From Ardenticatenaceae bacterium (GTDB lineage: Bacteria; Chloroflexota; Anaerolineae; Promineifilales; Promineifilaceae): 64,000 nt of DNA. The stretch's first letter is position 1; every line of letters starts with the position of its first letter. A program made the translations under genes and the position numbers. The stretch spans positions 1,612,001 through 1,676,000 of the forward strand of contig JACKBQ010000001.1 of NCBI GenBank assembly GCA_020634455.1, given 5' to 3'. Shown piece after piece: positions 1-7,346 of the stretch. The notes under the pieces were generated by a model. The model did not search any database. It saw only the letters and a program-made list of their open reading frames with translations, and was not told the origin of the DNA.

Positions 1-1011
1 GCCGCCATTCAGGAACTGGCACGACATCCGGGGAACGGCATGGCCAGCGTGTGGGACGTGCTGCGCGGCCACGCAGAACCAGGGCTAACGTTAGAACAGT
101 TCACGGCCAACTGGGCCGCCGCCAACTATCTGGATGACAGCAATGCCAATCGGGCGTTTTATTACGAATCGCTCAACTTGCGGCAGCCTTACGTTGCCGC
201 CAAAATGGAACCTGACGAACCATCATTGGATCGGCTGGAGGAGATGGCACAGTTTGGGGTGCATTATATTGATCTGAGCGATTTACGGGGGCCCACGACG
301 ATTACCTTTGCGGGAGATACGGCCGTTGATCTCATCGGTTCCCCAGCACGAAGCGGCGAACAATTCTGGTTCGCCCCCGGCGTTGACGACATGGACGCCC
401 AACTCACTGCCACGTTTGACCTCTCCGGCGTGCAGCAAGCGACGCTAAAATATGCAGTCTGGTACGAGCTGGAAGAGGATTATGATTTTGCCTACGTCTC
501 TGTGTCGGCGGATGGCGGGCAAACCTGGGAGATTTTACGGCCGTCTCACTACAGTTTTGGCGATTTTGGTGAGGCTTACAACGGCCGTTCCGCTGATCGC
601 AGCGACGCGGTAGACGGCTGGCTCAAACAATCCCTCAACCTCAACGAGTACGTTGGGCAAACCATCCAGGTACGCTTTGAACTCCTCACCGATGGCGGCA
701 TTACCGACCGTGGCTTTGCCATTGACGATATTTCGATTCCTGAGTTAGGGTATGAATCCAATGTGGATGGTGGGCCAGACGGCTGGCAAGCCAATGGTTT
801 TGTGCAAATTGGCTGGCAAATCCCCCAAAGATGGAGCGTACTGCTTATTGAAGAAGGCCCCAACCCCGCCGTAACACCCCTGGCACTAAACCCAGGCAAT
901 CAGGGGCAATGGAACCTGGAAATTGGCAAAGGCGGTGGCGTTCTGGTCATCATGCCCCAAACCCCGTTCACCAGCGAAACCGCCACCTACTGGCTCTCTG
1001 TTCAACAATAA
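1..1011 (+). CDS. Secreted protein, 3' part only (immune-inhibitor-A-like C-terminal region)
   Basis: The reading frame is open from base 1, so the gene begins upstream and only its last 336 codons are here. The ATG at 40 is internal. The visible part holds a beta-rich module (from about 'FAGDTAVDLIG' to 'GFAIDDISIPE') that reads like the MAM/jelly-roll region at the end of immune-inhibitor-A-type M6 peptidases and related exoproteins. Aromatic and Asp/Gly-rich strands and the 'RGFAIDDISIP' signature support this. A further beta domain closes the protein. No HExxH motif lies in the visible part, so peptidase activity cannot be judged. Three exact ACGGCCGT palindromes (319, 537, 581) sit in the frame. 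The assignment rests on pattern similarity. Confidence 0.6.
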   Translation, partial: AAIQELARHPGNGMASVWDVLRGHAEPGLTLEQFTANWAAANYLDDSNANRAFYYESLNLRQPYVAAKMEPDEPSLDRLEEMAQFGVHYIDLSDLRGPTTITFAGDTAVDLIGSPARSGEQFWFAPGVDDMDAQLTATFDLSGVQQATLKYAVWYELEEDYDFAYVSVSADGGQTWEILRPSHYSFGDFGEAYNGRSADRSDAVDGWLKQSLNLNEYVGQTIQVRFELLTDGGITDRGFAIDDISIPELGYESNVDGGPDGWQANGFVQIGWQIPQRWSVLLIEEGPNPAVTPLALNPGNQGQWNLEIGKGGGVLVIMPQTPFTSETATYWLSVQQ

Positions 1012-1078
1012 GCGGTAATCCGTGATCCGTAAACGGTGATTTTATTACCGCTCACTGTTTACCGATTACCGCTAACCG
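1012..1078. repeat. Word-iterated dyad spacer, family A (GGTAATCGG / ACCGATTACC)
   Basis: The space between two convergent genes consists of degenerate reiterations of GGTAATC and GTAAACGG words followed by their complements (TTTACCGATTACCGCTAACC). It can fold into a long imperfect hairpin and may serve as a bidirectional terminator. The words run into the stop codon of the minus-strand gene at 1079. The same words recur at 16488, 58743 and 61225. Confidence 0.7.
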
Positions 1079-1288
1079 CTAACCGCTCTTCATCTGCTCA
1101 AACTCATTTTCCAACTGCTGGCGCGTTTGGGTGCGCGCCGCTTCCGCTTCTTGCTTGGCGGTTTCCCAGCGGCCAATCGCCTGCTCCCGCAAATCATTAC
1201 CAGAAGAGGGCGTTAGCAAAAGCGCCGTTACCCCACCAACCAATGCCCCACAAATGGCCCCTGCCATAAAGCTAAACATCTTGTTCAT
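1079..1288 (-). CDS. YtxH-like small membrane protein
   Basis: A 69-residue protein with one N-terminal Gly/Ala-rich transmembrane helix (about residues 3-23) of YtxH style ('GAICGALVGGVTALLLTPSSG'). A charged helix rich in Glu, Gln and Arg follows and probably lies in the cytoplasm. The ATG at 1288 is preceded by GAGGAG at good spacing, so it is preferred over the longer frame that opens at 1372. YtxH proteins are envelope or general-stress proteins of poorly defined role. Upstream lies the inverted AACCTCCGGGAGGTT pair, which may contain regulatory structure. The family call is fairly secure and the function is unknown. Confidence 0.7.
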   Translation of the reverse strand: MNKMFSFMAGAICGALVGGVTALLLTPSSGNDLREQAIGRWETAKQEAEAARTQTRQQLENEFEQMKSG

Positions 1289-1307
1289 TACCTGCTCCTC
1301 AAAATTT

Positions 1308-1363
1308 AACCTCCGGGAGGTTCCAAAAATGACCTCGACGCTGCGCCAAACCTCCCGGAGGTT
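1308..1363. repeat. REPIN-like pair of 15-bp near-palindromes in inverted orientation
   Basis: AACCTCCGGGAGGTT at 1308-1322 and its exact reverse complement AACCTCCCGGAGGTT at 1349-1363 are separated by 26 bp. Each unit is itself an 11-bp palindrome core. Two inverted short palindromes with a short spacer is the architecture of a REPIN. A related CCTCCCGCAG / CTGCGGGAGG pair lies at 16430-16483, and a broken RAYT-type gene lies at 38885-39544. Confidence 0.6.
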
Positions 1364-1422
1364 GGTTACCATTCAATAATTATACTTTACCCATTGAACA
1401 TCTGCCCATCGCCGCTATCATT

Positions 1423-1430
1423 GCTATAAT
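1423..1430 (+). promoter_or_regulatory. Extended -10 promoter giving a leaderless start
   Basis: TATAAT at 1425-1430 is preceded by TG one base upstream (TGCTATAAT), an extended -10 element. The ATG of the next gene lies only 7 bases downstream, so transcription would begin at or next to the start codon. No Shine-Dalgarno sequence is present. No good -35 box is seen at normal spacing. Confidence 0.55.
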
Positions 1431-1437
1431 CCAATCT

Positions 1438-1716
1438 ATGTCTGAATATATCGAAATTGAAACCGAAATCAGCGATGATGACAGCACGTTGACTGTCTAT
1501 ACGAATCTGCGCTTAAATGATGGCGAAGCGGAAATTTACCACTCCAGTGAAGCAATGGAAGAAGGTTCACCCGTAGCCCAGGCCTTAGCCGTCATTCAAG
1601 GAATTACTTACCTGCAAATTAAGGGAAGCGACCTCACGGTGCAACGCGAGCCAGATTCGCCCTGGTATGCCATTATCAGCGATATTTCCGCCGCGCTAAA
1701 GGACTTTTTCCTGTAA
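1438..1716 (+). CDS. Stand-alone Nfu/NifU N-terminal-like domain protein
   Basis: A 92-residue acidic protein. Its second half ('SPVAQALAVIQGITYLQIKGSDLTV...AAL') follows the pattern of the Nfu N-terminal domain (SPLAQALF.I.GV..VFLG.DFITV). The [4Fe-4S]-carrying CxxC domain normally fused to it is absent and the protein has no cysteine, so it cannot bind a cluster by itself. Its role, possibly an Fe-S or protein-interaction adaptor, is inference. The mRNA is probably leaderless. The gene is followed by family B spacer DNA before the MFS gene. The domain call is moderately confident. Confidence 0.55.
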   Translation: MSEYIEIETEISDDDSTLTVYTNLRLNDGEAEIYHSSEAMEEGSPVAQALAVIQGITYLQIKGSDLTVQREPDSPWYAIISDISAALKDFFL

Positions 1717-1786
1717 GCAAGTAATTGAGTAACTGGGTAATTGCACAATTAATTACCCAATTACTCAATTACTCAATTTCCTCCCC
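1717..1786. repeat. Word-iterated dyad spacer, family B (AGTAATTGAGTAATTGGG)
   Basis: The left arm has reiterated GTAATTGAGTAACTGGGTAATTG words. The right arm carries their complements (AATTACCCAATTACTCAATT), giving an imperfect hairpin that fills the entire spacer. The downstream gene starts 7 bases after the words end, with no Shine-Dalgarno sequence. Related DNA lies at 19650-19680 and 62664-62720. Confidence 0.7.
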
Positions 1787-3340
1787 ATGCCGTCACGCCG
1801 CACACCTTCACCCAGAACCATTTTGCTCGTCGTCGCCTTTGGCGTCTTCGTCGCTGCCGACGATTTGACGGTGGTTTCTACCATGCTGCGCCAAATCATC
1901 TTCGATTTGGAGATTCCCCTGCCGGATGGGCTGGATCAGGCAGCCTGGATTGTGAATGCGTATCTGATTGCCTACGTAGTTGTGATGCCCTTCATTGGTC
2001 GCCTGAGTGACATTTGGGGACGGCGCAACGTCTATGTCGTTTCGCTTCTCCTGTTTTTGGTTGGCTCCATTTGGGTACCGCTGGCTCCAGATTTAAACAG
2101 CTTCATCATTGGGCGGGTACTAACCGCGTTGGGTGGCGGTGCCATGGTGCCCGTGGCGATGGCGGTCATTGGGGATGTGTATCCACGAGAAAAGCGAGCG
2201 TCTGCATTGGGGGCGCTGGGGGCGATTGACACCGCAGGCTGGGTGTGGGGACCGCTTTATGGCGCGGTGCTGATCCGGTTTTTAACCTGGCAGTGGCAGT
2301 TTTATCTGAACATACCACTTAGCCTGATTGGCATTGCGGCGGCGTGGTGGGCGCTGCGCGACCTGCCAGAGCCCAAAACACGGGAACGCATTGACTGGTT
2401 GGGTACGGCCGTTCTCACCATTTCCCTCATCTGTCTCAACATCGCCCTGCTCAACAGCGGCGACGTGCAGGCCGCTGGCGGCTTCGCCCAACTGCAAAGC
2501 AACGAACCCACCACCAACACCACCCTCCTCTACGCCATCGCCGCCATCACCTTCACCATTTTCATTGCCATCGAATATTACTTAGGCCAACGCGCCCAAC
2601 AATCAGCTTCTGTCACCCCCTCACCCGGTCACCTTGTCACCCCACCCCCGCTCATTGACCTCACCCTCTTCCGCCGCCGCAACTTCTCGCCCGCCATCCT
2701 GATTAACTTTCTGGTGGGCGGCATCCTCATCATCGCTATGGTAAATGTGCCGCTGCTGATCAACGTGCTGGAGTTTGATGTGGAAACGGCCGCTCTCACC
2801 AGCGGCTATCTGCTAAGCGGCATGACGGGGGCGATGGCGGTCACCGCCTGGATTGGCGGCCAGCTCACCGAGCGTTTGAGCTACCGGCCAGTCACACTCA
2901 TCGGCCTACTGTTTTGCACCGCGGGCATGGGGCTGATGGGCTGGCTCTGGCTGGTGGACACACCGTACCTGAACATGGCCAGCCATCTGGTGGTGCTGGG
3001 AGTTGGCTTTGGGTTGGTGATTGCGCCAATTGGAACGGCCGTCATCAACGCCGCCCCCGAAGACCAGCGAGGCATCGCCAGCAGTTTGGTGATTGTGCTG
3101 CGCCTCATGGGCATGAGCGTGGGGCTCTCCGGGCTGACGGCCTGGGGGCTGTACCGCTTCGAGATTTTGCGCAAGCTGATTGATTTGCCCAACCTGCCCC
3201 TAAGCGACCCCGCCTACCAGCAAGCGCTGGCCGATGGCCTGACCAAGGTCACCGTCGAAGTGCTAACAGAAACGTTTCTGGTGTCGGCTGGCGTGGCGCT
3301 ACTGGCGCTGCTGGTCGGCTTCTGGCTTAAGCGAGATTAA
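1787..3340 (+). CDS. MFS transporter, DHA2/EmrB-QacA-like, 14 transmembrane segments
   Basis: A 517-residue proton-coupled efflux-type permease. The first helix is followed by 'VADDLTVVSTMLRQI'. The MFS motif A region is 'GRLSDIWGRRNVYV' and motif C-like Gly/Pro residues occur in TM5 ('GWVWGPLYGA'), as in 14-TM drug/proton antiporters. The long central loop (about residues 265-290) contains Ser-Pro and Thr-Pro runs encoded by CACC-rich word-repeat DNA (2613-2655). That DNA is the complement of the family F spacer at 33729, suggesting an intergenic repeat was captured in frame. No Shine-Dalgarno precedes the ATG, which abuts the family B spacer. The substrate cannot be predicted. Confidence 0.85.
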   Translation: MPSRRTPSPRTILLVVAFGVFVAADDLTVVSTMLRQIIFDLEIPLPDGLDQAAWIVNAYLIAYVVVMPFIGRLSDIWGRRNVYVVSLLLFLVGSIWVPLAPDLNSFIIGRVLTALGGGAMVPVAMAVIGDVYPREKRASALGALGAIDTAGWVWGPLYGAVLIRFLTWQWQFYLNIPLSLIGIAAAWWALRDLPEPKTRERIDWLGTAVLTISLICLNIALLNSGDVQAAGGFAQLQSNEPTTNTTLLYAIAAITFTIFIAIEYYLGQRAQQSASVTPSPGHLVTPPPLIDLTLFRRRNFSPAILINFLVGGILIIAMVNVPLLINVLEFDVETAALTSGYLLSGMTGAMAVTAWIGGQLTERLSYRPVTLIGLLFCTAGMGLMGWLWLVDTPYLNMASHLVVLGVGFGLVIAPIGTAVINAAPEDQRGIASSLVIVLRLMGMSVGLSGLTAWGLYRFEILRKLIDLPNLPLSDPAYQQALADGLTKVTVEVLTETFLVSAGVALLALLVGFWLKRD

Positions 3341-3417
3341 CCCAACCTGAAAAATCCCCGATAGCGATTTCTGCGTTTGTACAATCAATAAAAAATGTCA
3401 CCAGGAGAAATGTTGTT

Positions 3418-3891
3418 ATGTCGAAACTGTTGAAGGTCGCTGGATTTTTATTGGTGGGCGGGCTGCTCGCCTTTTTGCCGCTGCGCTGGCTGGTGGCGCG
3501 TTCTAGTCCGATGCCGGAAGATTTGGGGGTGGTAAACGGCTGTTTCCAACCCTGCCCCGATTCCCCCAACTGCGTTTCTACACAAGCCAGCACAGAACTA
3601 CATAGCATTGCGCCAATTGCGTATGATGAGGATACGGCCGTTGCGCAGCAAAAAATCCTCGCTATCTTGCAAACAGACCCGTCCATGACCCTCATCAGCC
3701 AAACCCCCACCTACATCCACGCGGAAGCCCGCTCCAACCTGTGGCAATTTGTTGACGACGTTGAATTTTTCTTCGATGAAGCAGACAGCCTCATTCAGTT
3801 TCGTTCCGCTTCCCGGCTAGGCTACGGAGATGGGAACGCCAACCGCCAGCGCATGGAAGCAATTCGCAAGGCGTACAATGCCACTCCCTAA
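3418..3891 (+). CDS. DUF1499 family protein
   Basis: A 157-residue protein with an N-terminal transmembrane or signal helix (residues 4-22). A DUF1499 domain follows, recognised by 'CPDSPNCVSTQ' near residue 47, 'YIHAEARSNLWQFVDDVEFFFDE' spread over residues 100-122, and 'IQFRSASRLGYGD...NRQRMEAIR'. The paired cysteines in CxxSPNCV are typical of the family. The function is unknown. AGGAGA lies 9 bases before the ATG. The gene ends three bases before the convergent glycosyltransferase gene. Confidence 0.85.
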   Translation: MSKLLKVAGFLLVGGLLAFLPLRWLVARSSPMPEDLGVVNGCFQPCPDSPNCVSTQASTELHSIAPIAYDEDTAVAQQKILAILQTDPSMTLISQTPTYIHAEARSNLWQFVDDVEFFFDEADSLIQFRSASRLGYGDGNANRQRMEAIRKAYNATP

Positions 3892-3893
3892 AT

Positions 3894-5099
3894 CTAGGGC
3901 TGGCAGCCAGCCATCGTTATTAAATCTGCTGCTCGTTTATAGCCACCTGCCTCCCGAAAAGATTGCCCGATTCGTTTAGCGTTTTGCTGATAGCTGGCGT
4001 CGGCCAACACAGCATCCAGTGCGGTGCGCAGGTCGGTGGGATTTGTACGGCCGTATGGCGGACGATCCCCCAGCACGATGGCTGCCCCATGCCTCGCCGT
4101 TTGCCGGGCGTTCATGGTTTGCTCCATCTGCTGCGGCACCACCACCAGCGGCACGCCAAAATACAACCCCTCGTTAATGCTGTTCATACCGCCGTGGGTG
4201 ATGAACGCAGCCACACGCGGCAGCAGTTCCAGCTGCGGCACAAAGTTGCGCACAATGAAGTTATCGGGAATGGATCCCAGAGCAACAATATCCGTTGTGC
4301 GTCCAATGGACAATACAAATTGGGCCGGATGATTGGCCAGGGTAGCGACAGCCATTTTGTAAAAATCCAGCTTGTCGTGGTAAACCGTGCCTAATGAAAT
4401 GTAGACGGCGGGACGGCCGTTTTGCAGCAAGTGCCAGGGGAAATCGGCCGTTTCTCGCGTTTCGGTGTTAATTGATGGCCCCACAAAATGAAAAGAGGCG
4501 TCAACAAAATCAGTCTCTGGCTGAAATTCGCGGGAAGTATAGACCAGATTGGTTTGGCTGATGCAGGGGAAAATTTGCGGATGCGGAAACACCTGTGGAC
4601 CAAAATTGCGCACCAGCTGGCGTCGGTTTTTGACAAGGCTGGGCAGCAGTGGCAGCGCTTGCCGCACCAGCGCCACCCCATCTCGCCAGGTAATCATGCC
4701 CTGAACACCTTCCTGCACAAACGTCACAATGGAAGCCACCGACGGCAGCGCCAACAAATGAGCCGCCTGCATCCCCCACAAGCAAATCGAGTCGAAAATG
4801 ACCAAATCAGGCTGTTCGCGACGCAATTCCTCCAACAGCCAGGGCAGCAGCCGCTGACTTTGTTCCAGTATCCAAATCGTCACACTCACCAGGTTGCTCG
4901 CCTTTTGGTTGAGCTGAACGGCCGTTGGCTGTGGCTCTGGGTAAGGGCGAAACTCAGCCCCGCATTGACCAATTTGCGGCGCAAAATCTGGATGGTTGTA
5001 ATAAATCACCCGATGACCGCGCTCAACCAATTCGGCCGTGATGGCTAAGGTTGGATTTACGTGCCCATGTCCAGGCACGTTTAGAAAAATAATTTTCAT
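3894..5099 (-). CDS. MGT-family (macrolide/UDP-glucuronosyl-type) GT-B glycosyltransferase
   Basis: A 401-residue GT-B enzyme that should transfer a sugar from a nucleotide donor to a small lipophilic acceptor. The N-terminal Rossmann half opens with 'FLNVPGHGHVNPTLAI', the acceptor-side signature of this family. The C-terminal donor-binding motif is 'HGGMNSINEGLYFGVPLVVVP', followed by 'QQMEQTMNA'. Length and motif spacing match MGT-type enzymes of GT1, also seen in antibiotic-inactivating and natural-product glycosyltransferases. No biosynthetic cluster surrounds it, so the acceptor is unknown. The start lacks a clear Shine-Dalgarno. A duplicated dyad repeat lies upstream. Confidence 0.85.
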   Translation of the reverse strand: MKIIFLNVPGHGHVNPTLAITAELVERGHRVIYYNHPDFAPQIGQCGAEFRPYPEPQPTAVQLNQKASNLVSVTIWILEQSQRLLPWLLEELRREQPDLVIFDSICLWGMQAAHLLALPSVASIVTFVQEGVQGMITWRDGVALVRQALPLLPSLVKNRRQLVRNFGPQVFPHPQIFPCISQTNLVYTSREFQPETDFVDASFHFVGPSINTETRETADFPWHLLQNGRPAVYISLGTVYHDKLDFYKMAVATLANHPAQFVLSIGRTTDIVALGSIPDNFIVRNFVPQLELLPRVAAFITHGGMNSINEGLYFGVPLVVVPQQMEQTMNARQTARHGAAIVLGDRPPYGRTNPTDLRTALDAVLADASYQQNAKRIGQSFREAGGYKRAADLITMAGCQP

Positions 5100-5138
5100 G
5101 GTTTGCTCAGGTAAAAGAGGGAGAAATGGCTTCGTTTC

Positions 5139-5217
5139 ATTTAAAGGACTTTCCCGCTTTTACATAAAAGCGGGGAAGTAGCTCGGTTCATTTAGAGACA
5201 TTTCCCACTTTCACATA
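5139..5217. repeat. Tandem pair of ATTTAAAGGA-TTTCCCGC-type elements
   Basis: The first unit, 5139-5173, runs from ATTTAAAGGACTTTCCCGC to CATAAAAGCGG. Its internal complement (CCCGCTTTT / AAAAGCGGG) makes a hairpin. A diverged second unit (CATTTAGAGACATTTCCC...) follows. The reverse complement of 30992-31025 matches the first unit with about one difference over 33 bases. These look like copies of a dispersed intergenic element. Confidence 0.6.
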
Positions 5218-5367
5218 ACCCGGCGATGAAACCCCAGGCTGCATGGTACTTGGTAAAAAGTTTAGATATGTCTAAATAATAAATTAACACAAACAAAATG
5301 TCAATCGGGCAAATAGTAAAATGGGTGTTTTTGGTGAGGTATGGAACTTGTGATGAGGGGTAAAAAA

Positions 5368-5391
5368 ATGGGCAATTTCTCAATTGCCCAT
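5368..5391 (-). terminator. aspS intrinsic terminator
   Basis: The 10-bp stem ATGGGCAATT / AATTGCCCAT has a 4-base loop and is followed on the minus strand by a run of seven T. It lies 20 bases past the aspS stop codon. Confidence 0.85.
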
Positions 5392-5411
5392 TTACAAAAC
5401 TTATCCAATCG

Positions 5412-7199
5412 TTACGCTTTTTTCTCTTTTTCTTTAATTGCCAGGGCAATGTGCAAATCGTCTAGCTGCCGCTGCACCACCGATGACGGTGCGCTGGCCA
5501 TCAGGTCTGTCGCCTGAGCGGTCTTGGGGAAGGCCATCACCTCGCGGATGTTGGGTTCGCCAGCCATGAGCGCCACGAGGCGGTCTACACCAGGGGCGAT
5601 GCCGCCGTGCGGTGGTGCGCCGTACTCGAATGCTTCCAGCATATGGCCAAACTGGTCCTCGGCTTCTTCCCAGGAGAATCCGATGAGCTCCATGATTTTG
5701 CGCTGCAACGGCCGTTCGTGAATACGAATACTGCCGCCAGCCACCTCAAACCCATTGCAAACCAAATCGTACTGCTCGCTGAGTACCTGACCAGGATCGG
5801 TATCCAGCAGCGGAATGTGCGCCCGCTTGGGCGCAGTGAACATATGATGGCTAGGTGCGTAATGCCCATTTTCCATTCCCTCTTCAAACAAGGGGAAATC
5901 CACCACCCAGGCAAAGGCCAATGAATTGGTGTCGGTCAATCCCAATCGATTGCCCATTTCCATGCGCAGCGTGTGCAGCACTTCGTGAACCACCGCTTTG
6001 ACGTCGCTGGAAATCAAAATCAGGTCGCCAGGGCCAGCTGCCAGCTTTTCGGTAAGGGCAATGAGCTGCTCTACCGTGAAGAATTTGGCAATGGGACCGC
6101 GCACTTCCTCAGTTTCCGGGTGGATGGCCAACCAGGCCAACCCTTTGGCCCCGGCATCTTTGGCAATATCTTCCAGCTCGGTCATCTGCTTGCGGCTGTA
6201 CTCACCACAGCCCGGCACGCAAATCGCCTTCACCGGATTGCCAGCGGCGACGTTTTCAGCAAACACGCGGAAGGCGCTGCTGCCCACAATCTCGGAAATA
6301 TCTTTCAGCTCCAGACCAAAGCGCAGGTCAGGGCGGTCGGTGCCATACCGGTTCACCACGTCGCCGTAGCTCAGGCGGGGGAATTGTTCGTAGGCCAACG
6401 GAACCAGGCTGGCGTGTTTCACCATGCCAATCATCAGCTCTTCAATCAAGTTCAGGATGTCATCCCGCTCGACAAAGCTCATTTCCATGTCTAGCTGGGT
6501 AAATTCTGGCTGGCGGTCGGCGCGCAAATCTTCATCGCGGAAGCAGCGGGCAATCTGGAAGTAGCGCTCGTAGCCCGCTACCATGAGCAGCTGCTTGAGC
6601 TGCTGCGGGCTTTGCGGCAGGGCGTAAAATTGGCCGGGATGCACGCGGCTGGGCACCAGATAATCGCGAGCGCCTTCGGGCGTGCTTTTGAACAGGATGG
6701 GGGTTTCCACTTCCAGAAAACCGCGCACATCCAAAAAGTCGCGGATAAATTTGATCGCTTTGTGGCGAATGCCCAGGTTGCGCTGCATTCGTTCACGACG
6801 CAAATCTAAATAACGGTATTTCAGGCGCAAACTTTCGTCTACCACTTCGTCGCGGTCAATGAGGAATGGCGGAGTTTTGGCGGGGTTGAGCACCACAACG
6901 TCATTAGCGAGCAGTTCAATGTCACCAGTGGCGAGATTTTCATTTTCCTGGCCAGACGGCCGTTTCCCAACCACACCGGTCACCTGCACCACGTACTCAC
7001 TGCGAATTTGCTCGGCCGCAGCAAAACCCTCAGCCGAACGGCCAGAATCCACCACCACCTGCGTTTTGCCATCCCGGTCACGCAAATCAATAAAAACCAC
7101 GCCGCCCATATCCCGACGGCGGTTTACCCAACCAGCCAATGTGACTGTTTCACCTACATTTTCCAGCCGCAATTCACCGCAGCTATGTGTTTTTAACAT
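5412..7199 (-). CDS. aspS: Aspartyl-tRNA synthetase
   Basis: A 595-residue class IIb synthetase that charges tRNA-Asp in the cytoplasm. The N-terminal OB-fold anticodon domain carries 'GWVNRRRDMGGVVFIDLRDRDG'. The class II catalytic core has motif 2 around 'FRDEDLRADRQPEFTQLDMEMSF'. A bacterial GAD insertion follows. Motif 3 is 'GGIAPGVDRLVALMAGEPNIREVMAFPK'. Length and the GAD insertion identify the bacterial type. Whether it is discriminating or also charges tRNA-Asn cannot be settled here. AGGAAAATAAG precedes the ATG. The gene is flanked by its own terminator. Confidence 0.97.
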   Translation of the reverse strand: MLKTHSCGELRLENVGETVTLAGWVNRRRDMGGVVFIDLRDRDGKTQVVVDSGRSAEGFAAAEQIRSEYVVQVTGVVGKRPSGQENENLATGDIELLANDVVVLNPAKTPPFLIDRDEVVDESLRLKYRYLDLRRERMQRNLGIRHKAIKFIRDFLDVRGFLEVETPILFKSTPEGARDYLVPSRVHPGQFYALPQSPQQLKQLLMVAGYERYFQIARCFRDEDLRADRQPEFTQLDMEMSFVERDDILNLIEELMIGMVKHASLVPLAYEQFPRLSYGDVVNRYGTDRPDLRFGLELKDISEIVGSSAFRVFAENVAAGNPVKAICVPGCGEYSRKQMTELEDIAKDAGAKGLAWLAIHPETEEVRGPIAKFFTVEQLIALTEKLAAGPGDLILISSDVKAVVHEVLHTLRMEMGNRLGLTDTNSLAFAWVVDFPLFEEGMENGHYAPSHHMFTAPKRAHIPLLDTDPGQVLSEQYDLVCNGFEVAGGSIRIHERPLQRKIMELIGFSWEEAEDQFGHMLEAFEYGAPPHGGIAPGVDRLVALMAGEPNIREVMAFPKTAQATDLMASAPSSVVQRQLDDLHIALAIKEKEKKA

Positions 7200-7346
7200 C
7201 TTATTTTCCTTCTATTTTCAGAGTAGATTCCAGCTTATCGGGGGGAACCTTCACCTTCATGTGAATCGTCTCTTTGTGATTGTGAAAATTGTATCATGCC
7301 CCTGTACCAGCGACAATTACACAGGCGAAAAGGATGCAAATGACGA

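Larger units (their letters stand above)
5100..5411. other. Intergenic region with two repeat copies and the aspS terminator
   Basis: This spacer between aspS and the glycosyltransferase gene contains two tandem versions of a 30-35 bp element (5139-5173 and about 5185-5217). A third copy is inverted at 30992-31025. The region then turns AT-rich and ends in the aspS terminator (5368-5391). No ORF of merit is present. Confidence 0.6.
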
